From the NCBI GenBank assembly GCA_963281255.1, contig OY725488.1:4611925-4675924 (forward strand): a stretch of DNA of 64,000 nucleotides, given 5' to 3'. The translations under genes and the position numbers were made by a program. The DNA comes from Aphrocallistes beatrix. Its lineage: Eukaryota; Porifera; Hexactinellida; Sceptrulophora; Aphrocallistidae. Every line of letters begins with the position of its first letter. Position 1 is the first letter of the stretch. The notes under the pieces were generated by a model, which saw nothing but the letters and a program-made list of their open reading frames with translations, did not search any database and was not told the DNA's origin. This document shows positions 1 to 9,849 of the stretch, piece by piece.

Positions 1-215
1 AGAATACAAATGGTGAAAATGACGTCATAATTCCATGACGAGTCGACATTTTCGTCTAAGGTTAGAACTTATGGAGCCATAGCCAAAGACTCCAGTATCC
101 AAAAATCAGTTTTCTTTGCCTAGCAATTTCTTCCATCAATTCGTTACAGATATTTATATATATGCGATACATACTAGATACATACACGTACAAACATTAA
201 TCGAGTTTTAATAGA
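1..215 (+). repeat. R1 dispersed repeat, truncated copy
   Basis: This is the AT-rich distal half of a roughly 550-bp dispersed repeat, called R1 here, that recurs at least ten times in the window. It contains a TGACGTCA palindrome near 22, the line GAGTCGACATTTTCGTCT, and the terminal CAATTCGTTACAGATAT followed by a TA-rich junction. After the junction comes the reverse complement of ATTAAAACTCGATTAATG. The GC-rich hairpin half lies left of the window edge. Confidence 0.8.
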
Positions 216-433
216 AAGCATTTTTAAGTTTTTCGCTTTCTATGGATTTGCGCACTATAAAGAATCTCGAGATTCTAGAATGTGTTGTACATTCTAATGA
301 CTGCCCAAATCCATAGAAGCCGCGGGACATTTGTAATATTTGCAATACTATGCAAAAGGAATAATAAACATCACCTAAATATAAATTTGCGCCTCTCTGG
401 CCTGCTCTATTTTACCTACTGATAAACAATATG

Positions 434-1290
434 CAGTAAAACCTCCAATTTGGGAACACTTTTGGGACTGCTGAAAAGTGTTCTTAATATGGAAGTGTTC
501 CTTGTTAAGATGTCTGCCTTTTAGGGGCCTGTCATAAACTTTATGCGGTGTATGAATGTTTGTTTGTACACGTTTAACGAATCTGTATTATTAAATGTAT
601 TAAGTAGTCCAATTGATTAAACTTTGAAAAAGTCTGTGAGACATTTCTGAGACATGTAGCAACGCTTTTCTACAATATGTCCATAAACAACACTCTCTGT
701 ACTGATGATTGACCCTAGGACACTAGGATTGTGAATCGCATATAACTTGAGCACCTCTATAGCACTGATAACCTCCTTGTCAGAAGGCACTGAAGGTTCC
801 GGTAAGTCCTGAGAAGTCTCATCTAGTGTGATGTCCTGATCATTGATACATGAGTGAAGTTCAGCTTCCCAGTCACAGTTGATTCCAAAGTATGAACATG
901 GTTTCCACTGTCAATGTTACTAAACAATGGGAAATGGCTTCCTTTTCATATAAACAAGTGTCATTTCAATAATCAGTCATGCAAAGAACAAAACAAACAA
1001 CGAATACACTGATCCCCACAAACTGTGAACAAAATACGTACAGCCCACTGACTGTCATGTTGGTCCCCAGAAATTATGATAAACACTTTTGTTCCTTAAT
1101 GGGAGGTCCATATGAATGCTAAGTGACATTTGGGACACAAAAGAGTGTTCCCTGTTCACTAAATGGAGGTGTTCCTTAATGGGAGGTAGGTATCAATGTT
1201 AAAGGATAGGAGAAAATCTGGACTTCAAAATGGTGTCCCCTAAGCGGAGGTGTTCCTTAATCGGAGGTCTTCCCTAATGGAGGTTTACTA
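434..1290 (-). mobile_element. pogo/Tigger-like DNA transposon, internally deleted
   Basis: The ends form an inverted repeat. The left end reads CAGTAAAACCTCCAATTTGG and the reverse complement of the right end reads TAGTAAACCTCCATTAGGG. CAGT-starting termini with TA target sites are typical of pogo/Tigger elements. The right flank begins TA, while the left flank reads TG and is probably mutated. The block from 1085 to 1290 repeats the motif TTCCTTAATGGGAGGT several times, extending the right terminal region. A minus-strand transposase tail lies inside (617-895), and the rest of the transposase is missing. The element lies in what is probably intron sequence upstream of the first WNK exon. Confidence 0.7.
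617..895 (-). pseudogene. pogo/Tigger transposase C-terminal remnant
   Basis: Reading the minus strand from 895, one frame stays open for 92 codons and ends at TAA. It finishes with SQKCLTDFFKV. Tigger/pogo transposases typically end in an acidic tail followed by a QTKITDFF-like PCNA-interacting (PIP) box, and the Q-x-x-L-x-D-F-F here fits that pattern. Upstream residues include an acidic and serine-rich linker, then DKEVISAIEVLKLYA, an amphipathic stretch. There is no start codon and the DDE core is absent, so this is the last piece of an internally deleted element and not a functional gene. The family call rests on the PIP-like end, the reading direction and the CAGTAAAACC termini around it. 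Confidence 0.6.
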
Positions 1291-1749
1291 TACCTCTCCT
1301 TTCGTCTATTATCCTGCCTTTTTTAACATCTGAAATCTGCTCTTCATTAAAATTAATGCCGCTCCCAAAATTATGGATCCCAAGGATAAAATGATGTAAT
1401 TTTAAACCAAGTAAGAATAAACTGGTATCGATAGTAATACGTACGTATTGAATACAGACCTATAGAATATATTATTTACCTATGGGTTATCCATACCTAG
1501 TAATTAATTAGTGAATACTTGTATGCCTTCAGAGTTTTGAGTTATGACGTCATTTTATTTTTGACGCACCCATTTTTTTATTTTCACTTTTGCAATTCTT
1601 TGTATTATTTTACACACACATTTATAGATGATCAAAGTATGCTTCTAAATACATAGACATAACCTAAAGAACTAAATTACGACTTATAGGTGCCATACTA
1701 AGGTTTTACTTAAATTAAATATCAAGATTTTGGAGCATGAGAGAGTCAA

Positions 1750-3156
1750 CTAGTTTTCCTGCTCTAAAGATGGCACTCGGTTACCTTTACATTGCATATT
1801 CCTGATATGTCCTATTTGACCACAATGCTTACAAACTAAAGTTATTTTGTAGCTTGAGAGAAGCGGTTCGCTCTGGCTAGGGAGACGTATAAATATATAT
1901 TTAATGTTAGACGTGAAGGAATTTTTTCGGGAGAGATGCTCTCTGAATCGTCCAATTAGCTAATGACAAGCCTCTACCGATTCTTCTGAATATTCCTTTA
2001 AACCGTAGCCATCGTTACAGTTCCGTATCAATTCAGCACAGTGGGCTTATACTTGTAGCTTGTGTAGAGAAGGTGTTATGTTAGCCCATGGAAAGGTGGA
2101 AAGAATGATTTCGTAAGTTTCTTTGGCTTGAGTTTCCAATTTCTCTGTTTCGATTTCGTGGCTGCTGTTATAGATCCTTAAAATAGCAGAGAGATTATTT
2201 TGAATGAGACCCAACTTAACTCTAATTTCGGCTGGAACAAGTGTGGATGCATGGAAAATGAAATTGTTTTTATTTTAAAAACACTGTCTAGCGACATTTC
2301 CGGTTGAAGTTGTTCCACCATCACTTGAAGGTTTATCAATCCTTAAACCAGTTTTCTCAAAAAGGAATTCACTGCAAAATTTTCTTGAAGTCTCAATATG
2401 CTTAGTGAGTTATTCCCAACCTTTACTAGAAGTAAGGCTAAGGTACTCATCCTTGTCAACGTATCCCAACATTTCCTTTCCGTCAGAAATATGTCTGTTA
2501 ATCGGAAAACCAGCCATAACCATTTCGATGTCTTTAAGGTCTTTGATACTTGTCGTTCATAATTGACAGTGCGCACCTGCAGCACCACTTAAATCCGACT
2601 CATTTTTCCATCGAGCATGCTACGAATGATCTTTACATGGACTTGACCTTGTGGGAACTGTGAACCCAATTGTTCAATGGTATTCACTTCTGGGTTGATG
2701 ATATTTTCCATGATGATCTTAACGTTATCGATGGACTATTTCTGGGTCGTTAATAGAACAGACCTAACTCCAAATTGTGAATTCGGGATATTATTTATCC
2801 ACAATAAACAATATCCCGAATTCCTAAGCCTTGCTCATAAGGCTTTTAAGGTTAATTGAGATAAAGGCTTTTTTGTTTCCATTGATAGATCAGATTCAAT
2901 TTTGACCTTTTCTGCTAGAATTCGCTTCTTTGTGGGATGTGCTGATGGTATCGAAAAAAATGTATTGTTCTCCCATTCTTCCTATTTCTTTACCTTTCTC
3001 GAAGAATCCCTGGTCGATTTGAGAATATTGAATTTATGTCGAATAGGTTCATTCATATTCATTCTCTTCTATTTGAAATTCTTGCATAAATGCCTAAGCA
3101 GCATCACGTACGGAATCCTTAGTTGAGAGGTAGTCCCAAGCTTCTCGATTATTCAT
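1750..3156 (-). pseudogene. Decayed transposase-like fossil, possibly Transib/RAG1-like
   Basis: Several minus-strand segments in shifting frames, with many stops, give one recognisable protein order. It opens with MNNREAWDYLSTKDSVRDAA near 3156. Next come AGFPINRHISDGKEMLGYVD near 2,450-2,510 and GGTTSTGNVARQCF near 2,285-2,330. Then follow SAILRIYNSSHEIETEKLE near 2,150-2,210, EEYSEESV-like residues near 1,970-2,000, and a zinc-knuckle-like CKHCGQIGHIRNMQC near 1,790-1,835. The G-T-x-x-T-G-N-x-A-R motif followed by a conserved S-E-E-x-x-E-A segment and a C-terminal zinc site recalls Transib/RAG1-like transposases, but I cannot confirm the family. Frameshifts and nonsense codons show it is dead. 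No terminal repeats were identified. Confidence 0.4.
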
Positions 3157-3997
3157 TTTGATATAGAGAAAAGCTTTTAGTCGTAGTAAATAAATAGCAC
3201 TAATTTCTATTTAATATTGATGGGGCGAGCTTTTATATACTGGGAGATTTCCACATCCGCGTGATTTCGCGGACCTAGAAAGTGGTTAAAATTCAAGTTA
3301 ATTGGTTAAACTTTAGATAAAAATTGGACTACTAACACGACACTAGAGGATACTACAAGTTTACGAACTACCACAATGCAAGGAACTTAGCAGTTCGGAC
3401 ACTTTCAGTGAATCATATCTTTCAAGGTCAATCAAGGTCAATCAATTATATAAGGAGTATTCAACAGTTTTAGGATGATTTAAACTATAATTAGACACTG
3501 TGAAAGTCTTGACTCATTCTGATATTAACCAAACGAGTAATACGAGTTTGAACTGATGCAAGCTTTTGAAACCACAAAATTTCTATATTTAGCCATTCAA
3601 CTTTATATGCTACATTATATTTCTGATTCTGCTCTGAATTTTGAACTGTAAATACAGTTACCTAGGTTCTCGAGTATGCTAATCACGATAAAAACGTTTT
3701 TAGGGAGATTAGAAGAGATCAAAAAATTTTCCAACTCCCTGTTAATATACCACTGTGTTTTGTTAGCACACATTTACTGAACACAGCATCGCTGTTTTGA
3801 TGTGAGGTTGTATCTTTGTTCTAAAACCCATAGCGCTCCCTTGCTGCATATTCGCCCCCCAACAAGCTATCCGTGCCCCCGGGAGACTCTACGGCCCTCT
3901 TTAACATTTAAGCCATCTTTTTTATTCTGCTAATAATTCCAGATATTTTTTCCGATTATTTTTATTTGCAACTCTAAGATATCATGTACTTATTTAG

Positions 3998-4215
3998 ATA
4001 TCTCAGTCGTTTTAAGAGTATTCCTCTCAGATTAATTAAGAATTGGTGCTTACAAATACTTCGAGGATTGCAATTTTTACACAGTCGAGACCCATCTATT
4101 ATTCACAGAGACCTCAAATGTGATAATATTTTCATTAATGGTGCCAATGGTTCAGTAAAAATTGGTGATTTAGGGCTCGCTGTATTGAGTAATACAAATG
4201 CAAGAACAGTAATTG
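3998..4215 (+). CDS. WNK: WNK kinase exon: catalytic loop and DLG
   Basis: The exon encodes the start of the C-lobe of a serine/threonine kinase. It reads [19 protein letters not shown], then [40 protein letters not shown] and finally ARTVIG. WNK kinases have exactly this combination: a YLxRFK segment, W-C-x-Q-I-L-x-G-L-x-[14 protein letters not shown] and GDLGLA. WNK kinases regulate cation-chloride cotransporters through SPAK/OSR1. The donor is G|GTAAGA at 4215/4216, leaving phase 1. The next codons should complete G-T-P-E-F-M-A-P-E. The acceptor is TTTAG at 3997 or ATCTCAG at 4006, so the start is uncertain by 9 bases. Upstream kinase exons are outside the window. The conserved active-site residues make this a real, not degenerate, exon. 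Confidence 0.9.
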
Positions 4216-4380
4216 GTAAGATTTATCTGTTTTCATTTAGGTAGTTCTTTATTATTCACTAAAAAATTTGAAATTATCTTAATTATTTTTATACTTATAT
4301 GAAATTGAATATTTAGCGAATATTTGTGGTGATTCAAATATTTTTCAGTCTTCAAATCACTAAGAAAAATTTACAGATGG

Positions 4381-4868
4381 GGTAGCAGCAGGGCCGTTAA
4401 GGTTGCGCGGGGCCCGTGGCATATTTTTTACGCGGGCCCATAGACTGGTCCGAGCAAACCATGCTATTACTAAAAGCTTGTATTGTGCCTAGCAGATGGC
4501 CGGACCAGGCGGACCGGGTGCTACGCCTATGATATATAGTATAAGGTAATAACCTTTTGTAGTGTGAAATATACTCAATCTTTAGAGTCATTTAAAAGTA
4601 ATGCTTACGGGATTTCAGAAGAGAAAATTCACGAATAAGTGACGACAAATCAATGTCACGGAGAAGTTCATATTCTACGCTAAGCAGAGTGAGGCTGTTC
4701 AAGCGGGTCTGAGTCATACACGATCGTAACTGATTTTTTATGAGTTGGAGTTTAGAGAACGATCGTTCACCAGAACAGTTGGAGATCATGAGGCACAAGT
4801 AGATGAAAGCGCGGGGCCCGTGGCAAATGCCACTTCTGCCACGTGCTTAATCCGGCACTGGGTAGCAG
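4381..4868 (-). mobile_element. hAT deletion derivative with perfect 8-bp TSD
   Basis: The 472-bp element occupies 4389-4860. It is flanked on both sides by the identical 8-mer GGTAGCAG (4381-4388 and 4861-4868), the target-duplication length of hAT elements. The termini are inverted: CAGGGCCGTTAAGGTTGCGC on the left, and CAGTGCCGGATTAAGCACGT as the reverse complement of the right end. The GC-rich subterminal motif GCGGGGCCCGTGGCA appears near both ends in direct orientation. Inside is only a remnant of the transposase dimerisation domain (4592-4798, minus strand). It lies in the WNK intron just 174 bp after the exon donor. Confidence 0.92.
4592..4798 (-). pseudogene. hAT transposase C-terminal dimerisation remnant
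   Basis: The minus-strand frame reads SNCSGERSFSKLQLIKNQLR, then SCMTQTRLNSLTLLSVEYEL, ending LLKSRKHYF and TAA. The pattern (S/C)-x-E-R-S-F-S-x-L-x-x-I-K-x-x-L-R-S-x-M-x-x-x-R-L is the hallmark of the hAT dimerisation (hATC) domain of the zinc-finger MYM/TTF-type clade. Only about 68 residues survive. The catalytic RNase-H core and zinc finger are gone, so it cannot transpose itself. A closely related domain occurs in the longer hAT at 39712-40767 (CERSFSKLKLIMNYLRSTMS), so both belong to the same broad clade. Confidence 0.85.
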
Positions 4869-4956
4869 TGTGCTCTTCATCCATGAATGTGGAATCGCAT
4901 TCTCATCAAATCTGTGTGATTTTTCGCTACACTGAACTTATTTTAAATTATACACT

Positions 4957-5295
4957 ACCAGTATAAAAGTATTCGACCTACACGAATCCCTCCATACAAA
5001 AAGTATTGAAAGTGGATCTATTCATAAAGGAAAATGTACTCAAACTATAAGAAATGTACTACTTTGATTCCATATTCATGAACTAACAAATAAATTGCTA
5101 ATTTTTGACATTTTCAACATAAATACTTATTCTCATGGTGAAAATTTTTAATCTGTGCCACTCTGTATCGCAGCACGCCATCATTTATAATGGCCGTGAC
5201 TAGGGACAAGTTGTATCAGGAATCAAATCTAGATATTTAAAACTTGGTAGTTATTAATTTCGTTGATGTTCTCAATTATGTGTAGTTAGAATGTT
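4957..5295. repeat. Tc1-type MITE, one end missing
   Basis: It begins with CAGTATAAAAGTATTCGACC, a degraded version of the TACACTRCCYGGACAAAAGTATT terminus seen at other sites. The body (TCCATACAAAAAGTATT..., then GTGCCACTCTGTATCGCAGC near 5,158) parallels the copy at 56490-56885. The end near 5,290 lacks a clear terminal repeat. Confidence 0.65.
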
Positions 5296-5870
5296 TGGAT
5301 AAATTATTTAAAATTAAATTAAAGTGTTTATTATCTTAGCGGCCGATTCAGCGACGGATTCGCATGTCACGTTCAAACATTAACTAAGCAAGCATATGCC
5401 ATGGATGAAATCTAATTACATCATTGTGTAGAGGGGCATTGGTGCATTCATATTTGACATGTGAAATTTTAATATCCCGCCTGATGTAAGCAGTGACACT
5501 TTTAGTCCATGTCACTTATATGGTAGAATAACTCAATAATTATGAATGGTAGCAATTATCCATTTTGAGCACATGAAAATTAGCTTTGTACACCCCTGAA
5601 ATCCATTTGCGAGAGTAAATTCTTAAAACTGGGTGAATAGAAGAAGGGGGCACAAATTATATTTACTAGTTTGGTAATAGGCATAACTTCATACTGGTAT
5701 CCAACTAGGATGCGATCTAGACAAACTTAGCTATTCATCCATAGTTATCTACGCTCTTGATGAATGTCACTGAATTTGTTTATACAATCGATGCATATTC
5801 CTTGGTCAATTCATAATTAATTAAATATTCCTCCTTTTTTTTATTTGATTCCAGTCTAATTAGTACAACC
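5296..5870. other. Intronic sequence, nothing recognised
   Basis: I see no coding segment, RNA gene or terminal repeat in this stretch. It is AT-rich and lies inside the first long WNK intron. Confidence 0.5.
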
Positions 5871-6245
5871 GCGCTTCTCTTGCTTGCACTGCGCGGCTAG
5901 CGGACACTTTGTGTCCGCCGGAGGCGCCCTCTGGGTGCCTGGGGTCACATTGATTAATCATCAGAGGAAAAACATCTCTAAATACGTCTGTCCTACTGTT
6001 ATAATCGAATTGGCACGAAAAATCACCAAATTGTCAATTTTTAAAATTATGATGAGTGATCATCATTTTTTTAACGTACTAGTTGCATCATATGTGAGGC
6101 ATGTTAGTATACAGATTCTATTAAATTTTCAGCCTTCTATCTCCTATAATAGCTGAGTTATGCTCGAATAACTGTATTGCTTAACTTTTAAGAATGTGAC
6201 AATGATGTCATAATTCCATGATGAGTCGACGGTTTTTTCTGAACT
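5871..6245 (+). repeat. R1 dispersed repeat
   Basis: It starts with the GC-rich end TTGCTTGCACTGCGCGGCTA, followed by the palindrome GCGGACACTTTGTGTCCGC and GGTCACATTGATTAAT. It continues through the region that normally carries two TGACGTCA sites; here one has decayed to TGATGTCA. The distal end is replaced by the 7-bp minisatellite that starts near 6296. Confidence 0.85.
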
Positions 6246-6295
6246 AACATTATTCAAATTTGACGTTTTATACATTTTTGTTTTTCGCATATCGC

Positions 6296-6460
6296 ATTTC
6301 GCCTTTTGCCATTCGCCTTTCGCGTTTCGCGTTTCGCGTTTCGCCTTTCGCGTTTCGCCTTTCGCGTTTCGCCTTTCGCCTTTCGCGTTTCGCCTTTCGC
6401 CTTTCGCCTTTCGCCTTTCGCCTTTCGCCTTTCGCCTTTCGCCTTTCGCCTTTCGCCTTA
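6296..6460. repeat. 7-bp minisatellite (TTTCGCC/TTTCGCG)n
   Basis: About 23 tandem copies of a 7-base unit alternate between CGCCTTT and CGCGTTT, becoming uniform CGCCTTT toward the right. Because 7 is not a multiple of 3 and the unit has no stop in any phase, open frames run through it in several frames on both strands. The predicted peptides (FAFRLSP or AKGERRK repeats) are repeat artefacts, not genes. Confidence 0.97.
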
Positions 6461-6540
6461 CTCCAATTGGGATGCGATTCTTTTGAATCTTTAAACTCAG
6501 CATTCATAAAGAAAACAGGAGAGCATGCAATTCTCTTTAG

Positions 6541-7108
6541 GGAAAATTGACCAATGCCTTTGATGCTATGATCGAAGATAAATTTGTTTGTGTTATTTAG
6601 TTAAATACAAAAAAATGGGTGAAATTAATTGTTGGAAAAGCAATACTTGTTTTTTCGCTTCTCATGCAGAACGCAAGTTTTCTAATTGTCTTCGTTTTAA
6701 ATTTACAATACAGAATGAATCTTTAACCTCTTGGCCTTTTAACATTTCCGTCAATCACGAAGTAATGGGTACATTATCCTCTGAGCATTCAAATGTGGAC
6801 ATTGCCTATTCAAAGAAATTGTCGAATAAGATTGCTGGTAGCCTCTAATTTAACTGATATATCAATTGGTAACTACTTTTATGAACAGTTTCTCCATCCC
6901 AATTGTGAGAGCTCTGCATTATCTTTTGATAACTTTAGCAATGTGAGAACTGCCTGCGTCTTGAGGAAGGTTAAGTTTGATTTGTCTTATCTTCAATGGT
7001 TTCTAGCGATAATTGGAGCGAACTTTCTGGTTTACAGGAATAATACAGAAATATTACAGTTAATAATATACTTCGAGGGTACATCCAGTCTTTAGGCCAT
7101 GATCCGTT
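6541..7108. other. Unclassified stretch with short overlapping frames
   Basis: Two + frames (6588-6848 and 6793-7095) overlap and together suggest a frameshifted old coding remnant, with residues such as HAERKFSNCLRFKFTIQNES. I do not recognise the family. The region runs directly into the assembly gap, so its continuation is unknown. Confidence 0.3.
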
Positions 7109-7308
7109 NNNNNNNNNNNNNNNNNNNNNNNNNNNNNNNNNNNNNNNNNNNNNNNNNNNNNNNNNNNNNNNNNNNNNNNNNNNNNNNNNNNNNNNNNNNN
7201 NNNNNNNNNNNNNNNNNNNNNNNNNNNNNNNNNNNNNNNNNNNNNNNNNNNNNNNNNNNNNNNNNNNNNNNNNNNNNNNNNNNNNNNNNNNNNNNNNNNN
7301 NNNNNNNN
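7109..7308. other. Assembly gap (200 N)
   Basis: Exactly 200 N, a placeholder length, so the real size is unknown. It lies within the WNK intron from which an expected kinase exon is missing. Confidence 0.99.
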
Positions 7309-7324
7309 TCTAGCATTCAACAGC

Positions 7325-7960
7325 TCTCTTTCAGATGGCACTGATTGTTTTATGAGTGAACCCCGTAAAGTTTAGCGTTACTAAAAATTTAAAATAATTG
7401 ATAGTTTTTTCGTTTTTTGTTTGGTTGATATTTTTGTAATTATATAAACCTCAGCATTATTTTGGCCCCTTTGGAGTTATACAACACAAAGATTTAGAAG
7501 AAAGGCCAATACAATACAATCAAAATAGCTCTATAATGGAGGTCATTCTTTAATGTTGAGGAATTGGCCCGTTTTATATCATAAATTTAGCAGTAATTGT
7601 ATCAGAATTAAAATTCTGATATTATTTTTGATTTATAATATATTGTAATCTTAAATTGGAGAATATATACGATAATATATATGTTTCTCGCTCTTTACTT
7701 TTTAGAAAGCTCTATTCATTCTAAACTGATGGATTATACTTTGTAGTGGAATATGAATAATATTCACAATGTGCTCAAAGTATTCGGAGTTAGGAGTTTT
7801 AATTGAAATTTGTTGATTTCCAGTGTGCTTTTGCTATTTTCTCCAAAATTTGGTTGGAATACATAAAAATAGAAAATAGGTTGCAAAATAATTAAGATGC
7901 CTGTTTTCACGATTTGGAAATTACGCTTACCTTATTTAAATTGAAATTCCAATTTGAATT
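7325..7960 (-). repeat. R2 dispersed repeat, diverged copy
   Basis: It shares long stretches with the minus-strand copy at 62510-64000: GTAAAGTTTAGCGTTA, CCCTTTGGAGTTATA, AAAATAGCTCTATAA and CATTCTAAACTGATGGATTA. The similarity is lower than between the 15-kb and 63-kb copies, so this is an older insertion. No coding potential is seen. Confidence 0.75.
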
Positions 7961-8056
7961 CCTTAATTGGTACTGCTGACTTCCCCTAATTAGGCAATTT
8001 GTATTTATCATATCTACGTATATTGGTTATAATAATCGCTCAAAAGCTCACCGCTA

Positions 8057-8329
8057 TTATATCTTCAAGCAATTTGATTTTCTTGAAAGACAATGCTGTT
8101 CTGCCCCTCTCTTCTTCCCTCCTTTTTGTCCTCTCCTTATTTTATTATTGTTAACCCGTGGCTCGTAAAACGTCTCCTCAGACGTTTCAGTCATTATCTC
8201 CGCTGGTGTTTCATCAGTTATCTCATCCGGTGTTTCTGCTGTTATCTCCTCCGATGTTTGAGCAATTATCTCCTCCGGTGTTTCAGTAATTATTTCCTTC
8301 GGTGTTTCAGCCATTGTAAGTATATGCAT
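8057..8329 (-). CDS. Hypothetical acidic protein with 8-residue repeats
   Basis: A 90-residue open frame starts MHILTMAETPKEIITETPEE and continues with about seven repeats of an 8-residue unit, E-T-P-E-E-I-x-x. A basic tail (NNNKIRRGQKGGKKRG) follows, then KSNCLKI. The DNA repeat is a 24-bp unit, so the frame is kept. Synonymous and conservative differences between units hint at coding constraint, but a short repeat expansion in noncoding DNA could look the same. I do not recognise it. It could be a short exon, or part of a gene carried on the 3-prime side of the nearby Helitron, which is read in the same direction. Confidence 0.3.
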   Translation of the reverse strand: MHILTMAETPKEIITETPEEIIAQTSEEITAETPDEITDETPAEIMTETSEETFYEPRVNNNKIRRGQKGGKKRGAEQHCLSRKSNCLKI

Positions 8330-8787
8330 TTTATTAAAAATATTTCGCGTTTATCAGTGTATTTATACAATCTCAATAATGGAATGCTTAGATATAAATA
8401 AATCCTAACAACCTACCTGAAATACTGAAACGCTTTACGTCAATGCATTATTTCAACATAATTATCTCTTACAAAAATAGCATTATATGCTATTAATAAT
8501 TCAGCATATATCAATGAAATGACCGACTTTGCAGTTGAAAAAAACATCACCATATATATTTGACAATACGTATATGCATTATTGTAAAATATGAGGATTA
8601 AAAGGATCAGCATAACCATTTTCAATGTCCTACTCCCACAATAATATCCCATTGATCTGAAAAGAAATGAGTTGTGCTGATTCTGGAATAATTCACATTT
8701 ATATGGCTGTTGCATTTTAACAGTTCATCATTTAATATAAACATTAAGGATTTGTGCATAAAGAGTTCTATAGCATTGTGTCTTAAT

Positions 8788-9275
8788 CGTCTCGTGGTAT
8801 ATCTGCATGTAAGAGAGTGCACATCCGTCTCGTGGTGTATCTGCATGTAAGAGAGTGCACATTCGTCTCTTGGTGTATCTGCATGTAAGAGAGTGCACAT
8901 CCGTCTCGTGGTGTATCTGCATGTAAGAGAGTGCACATTCGTCTCGTGGTGTATCTGCATGTAAGAGAGTGCACATCCGTCTCGTGGTGTATCTGCATGT
9001 AAGAGAGTGCACATTCGTCTCTTGGTGTATCTGCATGTAAGAGAGTGCACATCCGTCTCGTGGTGTATCTGCATGTAAGAGAGTGCACATTCGTCTCGTG
9101 GTGTATCTGCATGTAAGAGAGTGCACATCCGTCTCGTGGTGTATCTGCATGTAAGAGAGTGCACATTCGTCTCTTGGTGTATCTGCATGTAAGAGAGTGC
9201 ACATCCGTCTCGTGGTGTATCTGCATGTAAGAGAGTGCACATCCGTCTCGTGGTATATCTGCATGTAAGAGTACA
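8788..9275. repeat. 38-bp minisatellite with higher-order period
   Basis: Thirteen tandem units of 38 bases are present, built on CGTCTCGTGGTGTATCTGCA and TGTAAGAGAGTGCACATC. Units alternate between three variants (CATCCGTCTCG, CATTCGTCTCTT, CATTCGTCTCG) in a regular four-unit order, giving a 152-bp higher-order repeat. The two outermost units both carry GTATATC in place of GTGTATC. All three minus frames are open through it and encode the same CTLLHADTPRDGC-like peptide in rotated phase, so these frames are artefacts. Confidence 0.95.
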
Positions 9276-9438
9276 CATTAGTACACATTCGTTCCATACA
9301 GTTGGTATATTATAACTTAACCTACCTGGACGTTCATGATTCAATACGCTACATTGAAGAACTGTAAGTTATATTAATATAGTATGATTCCTAATTCATC
9401 ACTAAATGGTGTCCACTCTCCAAAACTGGTGATCATTA

Positions 9439-9849
9439 TTAGTTGCATTGATCACTATTAATATCTAGATGCGCTAGAGCACCAAAAATAACTAATTCTA
9501 CATTTGTTCCCCATTCGTTTGGAGTGTTGATTAGCTCAAAATGATCGTCCAACTCCTCTTCACTTGTAATGCCTGACATGTGCATGACATTTAAGGTGTG
9601 TTCTGGACTATTACGGAATTTTGTAATCAATTTTGATTTCAAATCGTCGTAATGTTTCTCAATACCTAATATGATATGAGATAAAGAACGGTAAAGACAA
9701 TTACCGTCCCCAATGACAGGACACATATTTAAAGTGTCCCCAAACATTTGTGATAGCCGTATTCGTAGGGATCTATAATATTGTCCTAAACAGCTATCAA
9801 TAATATTCACCAAAGTGTTCTCATAGGCTGCAATCAACTCAGGATCCAT
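9439..9849 (-). pseudogene. Helitron C-terminal OTU-type cysteine protease
   Basis: The 136-residue frame contains CPVIGDGNCLYRSLSHIILG, the OTU catalytic D-G-N-C signature, with Cys at about residue 51. NEWGTNVELVIFGALAHLDI follows, matching the W-G-x-x-x-E-L-x-x-x-A segment of OTU folds. It ends at TAA soon after, without the closing H-Y catalytic histidine strand, so the fold looks truncated. It overlaps the end of the helicase frame by about 11 bases in another phase, suggesting one former RepHel-OTU polypeptide. OTU domains are known on some animal Helitrons, where their role is unclear. A different OTU is carried by the Mutator-like element at 49.7-50.1 kb. Confidence 0.85.

Noticed and set aside
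239..317. Small inverted repeat TCTATGGATTTG with its complement 55 bases away
   Set aside because: Only 12-base arms without target duplication; chance cannot be excluded.
6144..6550. Overlapping frames with FAFRLSP or AKGERRK repeats
   Set aside because: Produced by the 7-bp array, which lacks stops in every frame.
7060..7344. Open frames crossing the first N run
   Set aside because: They consist mostly of unknown residues from the gap.
8622..9344. Long minus-strand frames of up to 240 residues rich in CTLLHADTPRDGC
   Set aside because: They are phase-rotated readings of a 38-bp noncoding minisatellite, open in all three frames, so not genes.
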